A stretch of DNA of 64,000 nucleotides from positions 124,001-188,000 of the forward strand of contig JAKOVD010000144.1 in NCBI GenBank assembly GCA_029782215.1. Direction: 5' to 3'. This stretch comes from Chloroflexota bacterium (lineage in GTDB: Bacteria; Chloroflexota; Anaerolineae; J102). Below, one piece after another: positions 44,223 through 51,783 of the stretch. The first letter of the stretch is position 1. The number at the start of each line of letters is the position of its first letter. Below the pieces are notes generated by a model that made no database searches, had not been told where the DNA came from, and saw only the letters and a list, made by a program, of their open reading frames with translations. The translations under genes were made by a program, and so were the position numbers.

Positions 44223-44882
44223 ATGACCCCTTCTGCTCCCATCCAAACAACCCTCCTTCTCGTTCGCCACGGCGAGACCGATGCTAATGTTACCGGCACG
44301 TGGCAGGGCTCCTCTGACAGCCCCCTGAACGAACGCGGCCGCCGCCAGTCGCAGATGGTGGCGGAGCGCCTGGCCGCCGAGGGCTACAGCGGCAATACCG
44401 TCTACGCCAGTCCTCTCAGCCGCGCCAGCGCCACTGCCGAGGCCATCGCCGGCCGCGTCAACGCCGGCGCCGTACGCCTGGAGCCCGACCTGGCGGAGTT
44501 CCACCTGGGCGAATGGGAAGGTCTGAGCTACGAAGAACTGCGCTTTGACCGGCAGCTCTGGGACCGTATGGCCACCGACCCGAACTTCACCCCGCCAGGC
44601 GGCGAGTCGGCGGTGCAGTTTGCCACCCGGCTGGTGCGTGTGTTCCGGCAGATCGCCGCCCGCCATCCCGGCGAGACCGTGATCGTGGTCAGTCACGGCG
44701 GCGCCATCGCCACGGCCATCGCCATGTTGGTGAACGGCGATGGCAGCCGTTGGACGGAGTACCTGATGGCCAACTGCAGCCTGAGCGAGATGACCTGGAA
44801 CCCCGTACCGGCGCTGGTGCGCCTGAACGACACGGCGCACCTGGCTGAGGATGCCCGCCCCCGCAATTGGGGCGCCGAGTAG
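44223..44882 (+). CDS. Histidine phosphatase / phosphoglycerate mutase family protein
   Basis: A 219 aa member of the phosphohistidine (RHG) superfamily. LLLVRHGETDAN carries the catalytic His and the second part holds VIVVSHGGAI with the second His; ASPLSRASATAEAI and FHLGEWEGLSYEEL are also typical. Such enzymes may be phosphoglycerate mutases or, more often, broad phosphatases (for example cobalamin or sugar phosphate). The ATG at 44223 is favoured by the promoter geometry; ATGs at 44199 and 44214 are alternatives. Divergent from recF. Confidence 0.9.
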   Translation: MTPSAPIQTTLLLVRHGETDANVTGTWQGSSDSPLNERGRRQSQMVAERLAAEGYSGNTVYASPLSRASATAEAIAGRVNAGAVRLEPDLAEFHLGEWEGLSYEELRFDRQLWDRMATDPNFTPPGGESAVQFATRLVRVFRQIAARHPGETVIVVSHGGAIATAIAMLVNGDGSRWTEYLMANCSLSEMTWNPVPALVRLNDTAHLAEDARPRNWGAE

Positions 44883-44915
44883 CCTCCTGCGGCGGCAGCA
44901 GCATCCAACCTGAGC

Positions 44916-45704
44916 ATGTTCCTGTTTCTTTCCAAGCTGCTGCCGCCGCTGACCTATCCCCTGGGCCTGGGCTGTGTGCTCCTGGCGCTGGCCCTGGTGC
45001 TGCGCCGCCGGCGTTGGGCGTTCATCTTCGTGGGCGTCGCTCTGGCCCTGCTCTGGCTGGGCGGCAGCCGCTGGGTCGCCTACAGCCTGGTGCGCTCCCT
45101 GGAATGGCAGTACGTGCCGCCCACCGAAGCGCCGCATGCGGACGCGATCGTGCTGCTGGGCGGGGGCACGCGGGGCGGCGCCTACCCGCGGCCCCTGCAC
45201 GAGGTCAACGAAGGGGGCGACCGCATCATCTATGCGGCCTGGCTCTATCGCCAGGGCAAAGCGCCGTGGGTGGTCACCACGGGCGGGGCGCTGCCCTGGC
45301 GCGGTCCCCAGGTACCCGAGGCCCACAGCATGCAGTCGCTCCTCACCTTCATGGGCGTGCCCGCAGACGCCATCATCGAGGAGCCGGACGCCCAGAACAC
45401 CTACGAGAACGCCCTGTTCACGCAAAGGCTTCTGGAGGCGCGCGGCATTCACCGCATCCTCCTGGTCACGTCCGCCATCCATATGCCGCGATCGGTCCGC
45501 ATCTTCCGGCAGCAGGGTTTTGACGTGATCCCGGCCCCTGCCGATTACCTGGTGGCCACGAGTGAATGGGCGTCGCTGACCTATCCCGATCCGCGCAACC
45601 AGGTCATCCAGCTCTGGCCCGACGCCGAGTACCTGTCCTGGACGACCAACGCGCTCAAGGAATACATCGGCATTTTTGTCTACGGTTTGCGAGGATGGGC
45701 GTAG
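44916..45704 (+). CDS. YdcF/DUF218 family membrane protein
   Basis: A 262 aa protein with two N-terminal membrane helices (about 5-28 and 34-52) followed by a DUF218 domain facing the periplasm or cell surface. Motifs include ADAIVLLGGG, QNTYENALF and LLVTSAIHMPRSVRIF. Relatives ElyC and SanA act in envelope integrity and peptidoglycan precursor metabolism. It overlaps nothing and lies 4 bp before the exonuclease gene, so the two are probably co-transcribed. Confidence 0.92.
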   Translation: MFLFLSKLLPPLTYPLGLGCVLLALALVLRRRRWAFIFVGVALALLWLGGSRWVAYSLVRSLEWQYVPPTEAPHADAIVLLGGGTRGGAYPRPLHEVNEGGDRIIYAAWLYRQGKAPWVVTTGGALPWRGPQVPEAHSMQSLLTFMGVPADAIIEEPDAQNTYENALFTQRLLEARGIHRILLVTSAIHMPRSVRIFRQQGFDVIPAPADYLVATSEWASLTYPDPRNQVIQLWPDAEYLSWTTNALKEYIGIFVYGLRGWA

Positions 45705-45708
45705 GCGC

Positions 45709-46515
45709 ATGGCTGAATGGACACTGCTTTCCTGGAACGTCAACGGCATCCGCGCCGCCTATCGCAAGGGCTTCCTCGACTGGCTGGCGGCTGCCAACCC
45801 CGATGTGCTCTGCCTGCAGGAAACCAAGGCCGAGCCTGACCAACTGCCCTGGGACCTGCGCCAGCCGGAGGGCTACCATGCCTACTGGCACGCCTCAGCC
45901 AGCAAGCGCGGCTACAGCGGTACGGCGGTGCTGACCAGGACGGCGCCCCTGGAAGTAGAGTACGGCCTGGGCGCACCGGACTTCGACCAGGAAGGCCGCA
46001 CCATCCTCGCCCACTATCCCGACTTCACCCTCATCAACTGCTATTTCCCCAACGGCAGCCGCGACCACAGCCGCGTCCCTTTCAAGATGGGGTTCTATGA
46101 GGCCTTCCTGGATCGCTGCGAGCGGCTGCGCGCCAGCGGCCGGCCTCTGCTCTTCTGCGGCGACGTGAACACCGCCCACCGGGAGATCGATCTGACGCAT
46201 CCCAAGGCCAACCAGAACACGACCGGCTTCCTGCCGGTGGAGCGGGCATGGATCGACGGCGTCGTCGAACGCGGCTACGTCGACACCTTTCGCCACCACC
46301 ACCCCGACCTGGCCGGCCAGTACACCTGGTGGTCGACGCCGACCGCCGCCCGTGAGCGCAACGTCGGCTGGCGCATCGACTACTTCTTTGCCGCGCCTGA
46401 TCTCATGCCCCGTCTCACCGCCGCCTTCATCCTGCCGGAGGTGATGGGGAGCGATCACTGTCCCGTCGGCGTCCGTCTGCTCGTCACCGAACCCGACTCC
46501 ATCGCTTCTCCATAA
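45709..46515 (+). CDS. xth: Exodeoxyribonuclease III (AP endonuclease)
   Basis: Cuts abasic sites and removes 3' blocking groups in base excision repair. The 268 aa protein has the EEP fold motifs: LLSWNVNGIRAAYRKG, CLQETKAE (metal Glu), CYFPNGS, FCGDVNTAHREIDL (catalytic Asp/Asn) and GSDHCPVGV (catalytic His). Full length. The ATG at 45709 matches the normal family start. It may cooperate with the glycosylase at 14508. Confidence 0.96.
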   Translation: MAEWTLLSWNVNGIRAAYRKGFLDWLAAANPDVLCLQETKAEPDQLPWDLRQPEGYHAYWHASASKRGYSGTAVLTRTAPLEVEYGLGAPDFDQEGRTILAHYPDFTLINCYFPNGSRDHSRVPFKMGFYEAFLDRCERLRASGRPLLFCGDVNTAHREIDLTHPKANQNTTGFLPVERAWIDGVVERGYVDTFRHHHPDLAGQYTWWSTPTAARERNVGWRIDYFFAAPDLMPRLTAAFILPEVMGSDHCPVGVRLLVTEPDSIASP

Positions 46516-46534
46516 CCATCGCCTATCCTGGAAA

Positions 46535-46554
46535 CGCCGAGCCCCAGCTCGGCG
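46535..46554. other. Perfect 8 bp hairpin between xth and a response regulator gene
   Basis: CGCCGAGC-CCCA-GCTCGGCG. No T tract. It may separate the xth transcript from the two-component operon downstream. Confidence 0.45.
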
Positions 46555-46582
46555 CAGCTCCTCCCCCACCTCTCCTGACGCC

Positions 46583-47278
46583 ATGACACAGCGCATCCTC
46601 GTCGTCGACGACGACAAACACATTGTCCGCCTGGTCCGCTCCTACCTCGAGCAGGCAGGCTACCAGGTCCTCACCGCCTATGAAGGCGAGGCGGCGCTGG
46701 GCTTGATTCGCGCCGAAAAGCCGGACCTGGTGGTCCTGGATCTGATGCTGCCGGGGCGGGATGGCTGGCAGATCACCCGCACCATGCGGGGCGACCCCAG
46801 CCTGGCGGCGCTGCCCATCATCATGCTCACGGCCCGGGTCGAGGACAGCGACCGCATCGTGGGTCTGGAGCTGGGGGCCGATGACTACATCGCCAAGCCC
46901 TTCAACCCGCGCGAGGTTGTGGCCAGGGTGCGGGCCGTGCTGCGGCGCACCGCCGGCGAAGCCGCTCCCCACCGCGTTCTCAGCGTGGGAAGCCTGCGCA
47001 TGGACACGGATCGCCATACGGTGGCGTGCGCCGAGCGCCTCCTGGACCTGACGCCGACCGAGTACGATCTGCTCAAGCTGCTGATGGATCATCCCGGCCG
47101 CGCCTTCAGCCGTTCGGACCTGATCGACCAGGGCCTGGGCTACGAATACGAAGGCCTGGAGCGCACGGTTGACAGCCACATCAAGAACCTGCGCAAGAAG
47201 ATCGGCGTCGGCGCCGACGACCCCGCCGCGATCGAGACCGTCTACGGGATCGGCTACCGGCTGCGAGGCGAAGGATGA
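46583..47278 (+). CDS. OmpR family response regulator (BaeR-like)
   Basis: A 231 aa regulator. Receiver residues: DDD at 9-11, phospho-acceptor Asp53 (VLDLMLPGRDG) and Lys105 (AKPFNPRE). The winged-helix domain has RTVDSHIKNLRKKIG and ends VYGIGYRL. Its last codons overlap the kinase start (ATGA at 47275-47278), so the two form a co-translated two-component system. Confidence 0.95.
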   Translation: MTQRILVVDDDKHIVRLVRSYLEQAGYQVLTAYEGEAALGLIRAEKPDLVVLDLMLPGRDGWQITRTMRGDPSLAALPIIMLTARVEDSDRIVGLELGADDYIAKPFNPREVVARVRAVLRRTAGEAAPHRVLSVGSLRMDTDRHTVACAERLLDLTPTEYDLLKLLMDHPGRAFSRSDLIDQGLGYEYEGLERTVDSHIKNLRKKIGVGADDPAAIETVYGIGYRLRGEG

Positions 47279-48684
47279 ACCGGCTCTGGGTGCGCCTGAG
47301 TCTGGCCTTCGGCCTGGTGGCGCTGACCGGCTTCATCGTGGCGGCGCTCCTCGCCAACCGCCAGGTGGACAACAGCTTCCGCCAGTTTGTCGTCCGCAGC
47401 CAGATGGAAAGCGGCCTGGCCGACGCCCTGGCGCAGTCCTACCAGCAAAACGGCGGCTGGACCGGTGCTGCGGACCTGCTGGCGCAGGTGCGGCCGGGCA
47501 ACGGCATGATGGGCCAGGGCCGCGGCATGGGCAGGATGATGGGTTCCGCACCCCTGCTGGCCGATGCGCAGGGCCGGGTGGTCTACGACCCCGGCGGCCG
47601 CGCGCCCGGGGACGCCCTGACCAGGGATGAGCTGGCCGCCGCCGTTCCCATCCTCATCGAAGGCAGGGAGGTGGGCTACCTCTACCAGACGACGCCCTCC
47701 CGGATCATGCTGTCGGGCGCCGCCCAGGTCTTCCTGCAGCAGGTCAACCAGGCTTTGGCGCTGTCGGGCTTGCTCGCGACCCTGGTAGGCCTGGGCCTGG
47801 GTCTGCTCATTGCCCGCCAGATCGCGGCCCCACTCAACCATCTGGCGCAGGGAGCGCGGCGCATCTCGCAGGGCCATCTCAGCCAGCGCGTGCCTGTGGA
47901 AGGCACCCTGGAGGTGGTGGAGGTCGCCCATGCCTTCAACGACATGGCCGCTGATCTGGAGAAGGCGGAGACCCTGCGCCGCAACCTTGTCGCCGACGTC
48001 GCCCACGAGCTGCGCACGCCCCTGGCTGTCATCCAGGGCAACCTGCAGGCCATCCTGGACGGCGTCTACCCCCTGGACCGGGACGAGATCGCCACCATCC
48101 ATGCCGAGACGGTGGTGCTCAGCCGGCTCGTGGGCGACCTGCGCGACTTGGCCGAGGCCGAAGCAGGCCATCTGCGCCTTGACGTGCAGGTGGTGGCGGT
48201 GGCCCCCCTCGTCGCCGGGGTGGTGGGGTTGTTCGAGGAACCGGCGCGCGCCAAGGGCGTGAGCCTGGAGTTGGGCGCCCTGTCCGGGCTGCCTGACGTC
48301 GGCGCCGATCCCGACCGCCTGCGCCAGGTGATCTACAACCTGGTCAGCAATGCCCTGCGCTACACCCAAACAGGCGGTCAGGTCCGCATCAGCAGCGACC
48401 TGGTCGCTCCCGGCGGCGAATCACCCGCGGTGCGCATCACCGTCGCCGACAACGGGCCGGGCATTCCCCCCGAACAACTTCCCCACGTCTTCGACCGCTT
48501 CTGGCGCGCCGACCCCGCGCGTTCGCGCGAACAGCACGGGGCCGGCTTGGGTTTGACGATTGCCAGGCAGTTGGTGGAGGCGCAGGGCGGGCAGATCGGC
48601 GCCGAGAGCACCGTGGGCGCCGGCAGCCGCTTCTGGTTCACCGTGCCCGTGGCCTCAGGCAGCGATCGCCTTTCTCGTGCCTAG
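47275..48684 (+). CDS. Sensor histidine kinase (BaeS-like) with Met-rich sensor loop
   Basis: A 469 aa kinase. Two membrane helices (about 8-27 and 160-180) flank a sensor region; then come a HAMP domain (about 180-232), a HisKA domain with His244 (DVAHELRTPL) and an HATPase domain with DNGPGIP and GAGLGLTIARQL. The sensor loop contains GNGMMGQGRGMGRMMG (75-90), five Met in twelve residues, which suggests a soft metal ligand such as Cu or Ag. The gene shares a four-base CTAG with the stop of the convergent serine palmitoyltransferase-type gene. Confidence 0.95.
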   Translation: MNRLWVRLSLAFGLVALTGFIVAALLANRQVDNSFRQFVVRSQMESGLADALAQSYQQNGGWTGAADLLAQVRPGNGMMGQGRGMGRMMGSAPLLADAQGRVVYDPGGRAPGDALTRDELAAAVPILIEGREVGYLYQTTPSRIMLSGAAQVFLQQVNQALALSGLLATLVGLGLGLLIARQIAAPLNHLAQGARRISQGHLSQRVPVEGTLEVVEVAHAFNDMAADLEKAETLRRNLVADVAHELRTPLAVIQGNLQAILDGVYPLDRDEIATIHAETVVLSRLVGDLRDLAEAEAGHLRLDVQVVAVAPLVAGVVGLFEEPARAKGVSLELGALSGLPDVGADPDRLRQVIYNLVSNALRYTQTGGQVRISSDLVAPGGESPAVRITVADNGPGIPPEQLPHVFDRFWRADPARSREQHGAGLGLTIARQLVEAQGGQIGAESTVGAGSRFWFTVPVASGSDRLSRA

Positions 48685-49916
48685 ATGACGCCCAGGGTCT
48701 TGCCGACCTTGGCGAAGGCCTCCAGGGCGCGATCGAGCTGCTCGTCCGTGTGCGTCGCCATGTAGCTCGTACGCAGCAACTGGCGTCCAGGCGGCGTCGC
48801 CGGGGCGAGGACGACGTTCACGTACACGCCGGCGTCGATCAACTGCCACCAGGCCATGACGGTGCGCATGTCGTCGCCGATGATGATGGGTACGACCGGG
48901 GTGCAGGAATTGCCGATGTCAAAGCCCAGATTACGCAGCTCCCGCCGCATCTTGGTGGCGTTGCGGTCGAGGCGTTCCACCAGTTCCGGCTCCTCGCGCA
49001 TCACCTGCAGGGCGGCCATAGCGGCGGCGGCATTGGAGGCGGGAATGCTGGCGCTGAAGAGGAAGGAGCGGGCGTGGTGCTGGACGTAGTGCATCACATC
49101 GGCATCGCCGGCCACAAAGCCGCCCAGCGAAGCAAAGGACTTGCTGAAGGTGGACATGATCAGGTCCACCTGGTCGGTCACGCCGTGCATGGCGGCGGTG
49201 CCGCGACCCCCCGCCAGCACGCCCATGGCGTGGGCGTCGTCGACCATGAGCCGGGCGTTGTACTTCTTGCAGGCGGCGATGATCTCAGGCAGGGGGGCGA
49301 TGTCGCCTTCCATGCTGTAGAGCCCATCGACGACGACCAGCTTGCCCCGCTCGGGCGCCAGGCCGGCCAGCGTGTGCTCCAGGTCGCCGGGGTCGTTGTG
49401 GCGGAACCGCCTGATCTTGCCGGTGGAAAGGATGGCGCCGTCAACGATGCTGGCGTGATCGTCCTTGTCAAGGACGACGTAGTCGTTGTGGCCTACGAGG
49501 GCGCTGATGGTGCCGAGGTTAACCTGCATGCCGGTGGAGAAGACCAGGGCTGCTTCCTTGCCCACCCAGTCGGCGAGCTGGCGCTCCAGCTCCAGGTGCA
49601 TCTCCAGGTTGCCGTTCAGAAAGCGCGATCCGGTGCAGCTTGTGCCGTATTCATGGATGGCGGCGATGGCCGCGGCGCGCACCTTGGGATGGGTCGTGAG
49701 CCCCAGGTAGTTGTTGGAGCCGCACATGATCAGGCGTTTGCCCTTGTAGATGGCTTCGGTGCCCTCATTGCCGCTCATGGGCGTGAAGAAGGGATAGATG
49801 CCCGCCGCCATTGCCTGTTTGGCAACTGTGAACTCTTGGATCTTGGCGAAGAGGTCGGCGTACGGCGCGGCCTGGGGCTCCAGGGTCTGAGTCGGGTCAA
49901 GCGAGGTAGTTGCCAT
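48681..49916 (-). CDS. spt: Serine palmitoyltransferase-type alpha-oxoamine synthase
   Basis: PLP enzyme joining an amino acid and an acyl-CoA. The 411 aa protein belongs to the AOS family (SPT, KBL, BioF, ALAS). The SPT-like hallmarks are GSNNYLGLTTHPKVR, YGTSCTGSRFLNGNLEMHLELE and FSTGMQVNLGTISAL. The PLP lysine is Lys259 (STFSKSFASLGG), with DDAHAMG around 226-232 and the stacking His in DDHASIVDG. An 80 bp gap separates it from an upstream reductase of 3-ketodihydrosphingosine type, which makes a sphingoid base role the best reading. KBL (2-amino-3-ketobutyrate ligase) is the main alternative. Confidence 0.85.
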   Translation of the reverse strand: MATTSLDPTQTLEPQAAPYADLFAKIQEFTVAKQAMAAGIYPFFTPMSGNEGTEAIYKGKRLIMCGSNNYLGLTTHPKVRAAAIAAIHEYGTSCTGSRFLNGNLEMHLELERQLADWVGKEAALVFSTGMQVNLGTISALVGHNDYVVLDKDDHASIVDGAILSTGKIRRFRHNDPGDLEHTLAGLAPERGKLVVVDGLYSMEGDIAPLPEIIAACKKYNARLMVDDAHAMGVLAGGRGTAAMHGVTDQVDLIMSTFSKSFASLGGFVAGDADVMHYVQHHARSFLFSASIPASNAAAAMAALQVMREEPELVERLDRNATKMRRELRNLGFDIGNSCTPVVPIIIGDDMRTVMAWWQLIDAGVYVNVVLAPATPPGRQLLRTSYMATHTDEQLDRALEAFAKVGKTLGVI

Positions 49917-49996
49917 GCGTTAGGTCCGGGGAGTGAGAGAGGAAGGGTAGTGACACGGGCCGGCGGTGACGAGGAAGGCGAGAGCTCCTGCCTCTG

Positions 49997-50854
49997 TCAC
50001 CAGTTTTCGCCGGTTTCGCGGCGGGCGCGTGTGTAGAGATGGTCCAGCACCTTGCGGGTCACGCCCGGGGCGTGCTGGCTGACTGGACGGAGCCAGCGGG
50101 CATCGCCGGCCCTGATCTCAAAATCACCTGCCAGCAGGCCGGCCACAAAAACCTCGGCCACGGCCTCAGGTGACATCAAACTGATAAAGCGCTCCGACAT
50201 GGCCGCCAGGGAGGCTGGCTTCGTCTTGTTCTCGGTCGCGAAGCCGGGGGTGTCAGTGTCAGGCGGGTAAAGGATGGAAATGCGGATGCCGCGCGGCTTC
50301 AACTCATGGCGCAGCGTTTCGCTCAGGCCGATGATGGCGTACTTCGTCGGCACATAGGCAGCGTAGCCGGCGGCGGCCACATGGATCACGGGCGAAGCGA
50401 CGTTGGCAATATGTCCCCGTCCTGCGGCCAGGAAGTGGGGGAGCATGACGAGGATAGGAACGAGCTGGCCGTAGTAGTTGACATCCATGTTGCGGCGGAA
50501 GTCGGCCAGGGTCAGGCGGTCGAGATACTGCGGATAGGCATAGCCGACGACGTTGAGGAGGTAGTAGGGAACGCCGCGGTTGGCGACAAAGGTATCCAAC
50601 TGCGGCTGCAGCGCCTCCATGTCGGTCGCATCGCAGGCGATGGCGTCGATGAACTGGCCCTCATGATGGCAGAGGGCGGCCATCGCCCCTGTCGCCTGCT
50701 TCAGCGCCTCCGGCTCGCGCGCAATGACGCAGACACTGCCACCGAGACGGAGAAACTCCTCCGCCGTGGCCTTGCCGATCCCCTTTGACCCGCCGCAGAC
50801 AACGGCGACCTGCCCCCGAAGGGGCTGTTTGGCGATCAATTGCGAGCTTGCCAT
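49997..50854 (-). CDS. 3-ketodihydrosphingosine reductase-like SDR (eukaryotic KDSR type)
   Basis: A 285 aa short-chain dehydrogenase. The cofactor motif is CGGSKGIGKA, and the catalytic Tyr-Lys is in GYAAYVPTKYA with the Ser in NVASPV. The segment YPPDTDTPGFATENKTKP is close to the KDSR/FVT1 hallmark of human and fungal enzymes and is not typical of other SDRs. The enzyme would reduce 3-ketodihydrosphingosine, the product of the neighbouring SPT-type enzyme, using NADPH. The ATG at 50854 has GGAGG upstream; a longer frame to 50878 is rejected. Confidence 0.85.
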   Translation of the reverse strand: MASSQLIAKQPLRGQVAVVCGGSKGIGKATAEEFLRLGGSVCVIAREPEALKQATGAMAALCHHEGQFIDAIACDATDMEALQPQLDTFVANRGVPYYLLNVVGYAYPQYLDRLTLADFRRNMDVNYYGQLVPILVMLPHFLAAGRGHIANVASPVIHVAAAGYAAYVPTKYAIIGLSETLRHELKPRGIRISILYPPDTDTPGFATENKTKPASLAAMSERFISLMSPEAVAEVFVAGLLAGDFEIRAGDARWLRPVSQHAPGVTRKVLDHLYTRARRETGENW

Positions 50855-50899
50855 AGTCCTCCAAGCCACGGGCGCCAAGAACGCCCAATTTGCGGGAGG

Positions 50900-50928
50900 A
50901 TCATAGCGGATTCAGGCTGTCGGATCAA
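50900..50928 (-). promoter_or_regulatory. Predicted promoter of the KDSR-like/SPT-type genes, TTGATC-17-TATGAT
   Basis: On the minus strand -35 TTGATC (50928-50923), 17 bp spacer and -10 TATGAT (50905-50900), about 40 bases before the ATG. Confidence 0.55.
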
Positions 50929-51138
50929 ATTGCGTGCGAAGTGGCGGCGCATGGCCGCGGACGGGATTCCGCCTTCTCTCATGCCGCGCGGATTTGCAGC
51001 CTATGCTCGTCAGGGCACCCGCGACAGAGAAGCATCTCCGGCATCGCACAGGCCAGAGAGGAGAGGCGTTGCCGGTCTGCTCCTGGTAAGAACGAACGAC
51101 TGAAGCCGTTACTACGAAAATGGGCAGCGAAAATGGTC

Positions 51139-51167
51139 TTGACACCCACCCACCCCTATGCTATGAT
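51139..51167 (+). promoter_or_regulatory. Phasin gene promoter, TTGACA-17-TATGAT (extended -10)
   Basis: Perfect -35 TTGACA at 51139-51144, 17 bp spacer ending TGC, -10 TATGAT at 51162-51167. One of the strongest promoters in the window. The repeat GACACCC...GGGTGTC spans it (51141-51176). Confidence 0.8.
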
Positions 51168-51175
51168 GCGGGTGT

Positions 51176-51194
51176 CATGACGCGTTGCGTCATG
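51176..51194. promoter_or_regulatory. Palindrome just after the phasin transcription start (possible operator)
   Basis: CATGACGC-GTT-GCGTCATG, 8 bp arms with a 3-base centre, at about +3 to +20 relative to the predicted start of transcription. The position suits a repressor site. Confidence 0.5.
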
Positions 51195-51270
51195 CACGGC
51201 GATCAGCATCCAAATTCCAGCGCCTTCGTGGATACCGGGAAGGCGGAAAACAGCAAGGAGAACAAAAGAA

Positions 51271-51705
51271 ATGGCACCCGAAACCCCGATCGCAGAACCG
51301 ATCCCCGCTCAGGTCGAAGAACACCTCAACGGCGGCAATCCCGTCATCAAGGCGATGCGCAATGTGCTAATGGCCGCCATCGGCACCGTCACCCTCGGCG
51401 TCGAAGAGGTCGAGGCCATTGTCAATCACCTGATCGAGCGCGGCGAGCTGGCCGAGAAGGATGGCCGGGCGATGATCGCCGACCTGAGGGAACGCCGCCA
51501 CAAGGAAGTCGAGAAGGAGGCGGAGGAAGTGCAGGAAGTGGTGGAGAAGTCCGGCTCCCGCTTTGACGGTCTCGTCGAGGGCCGCGTCGAGGCCATTCTG
51601 TCCCGCATGAACATCCCCAGCCGCGGCGACATCGAGGCCCTGACCACCAAGATCGGCGATCTGTCCGAGAAGGTTGACGAGCTGACCAAGAAGCTCGCCG
51701 CCTGA
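51271..51705 (+). CDS. Phasin-like (polyhydroxyalkanoate granule-associated) protein
   Basis: A 144 aa, mostly helical protein. A hydrophobic amphipathic start (IKAMRNVLMAAIGTVTLGVEEVEAIVNHLIERGEL) is followed by a long Glu/Lys-rich coiled coil (about 60-95) and a C-terminal segment with a short heptad pattern. This is the layout of PhaF/PhaI-type granule proteins, sometimes annotated as poly(hydroxyalkanoate) granule-associated protein. No PHA synthase gene is in the window, so another surface or stress role is possible. AAGGAGAAC before the ATG gives a strong ribosome site. Its own terminator follows. Confidence 0.75.
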   Translation: MAPETPIAEPIPAQVEEHLNGGNPVIKAMRNVLMAAIGTVTLGVEEVEAIVNHLIERGELAEKDGRAMIADLRERRHKEVEKEAEEVQEVVEKSGSRFDGLVEGRVEAILSRMNIPSRGDIEALTTKIGDLSEKVDELTKKLAA

Positions 51706-51728
51706 TCGTCTTCCCGCTTCGCGTGCAA

Positions 51729-51757
51729 ACACCCCAGGCCTCCCCTGGGGTGTTTTT
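51729..51757 (+). terminator. Rho-independent terminator of the phasin gene
   Basis: Stem ACACCCCAGG / CCTGGGGTGT with a short loop, followed by TTTTTG. Confidence 0.92.
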
Positions 51758-51783
51758 GCGTTTTCGACCAGAGCCGTGATTGT

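Larger units (their letters stand above)
50855..51270. other. Divergent control region between the sphingoid gene pair and the phasin gene
   Basis: About 415 bases without a recognised gene. It holds the minus-strand reductase promoter near 50900, the plus-strand phasin promoter near 51139 and a palindrome at 51176-51194. Short open frames in 50890-51180 show no family similarity. Confidence 0.5.

Noticed and set aside
44136..45749. 537-codon open frame on the minus strand opposite the phosphatase and YdcF genes
   Set aside because: Both plus-strand genes carry intact family motifs; the antisense frame has none.
46535..46554. Perfect short hairpin as a Rho-independent terminator of xth
   Set aside because: No T tract follows it, so it is listed only as a structure.
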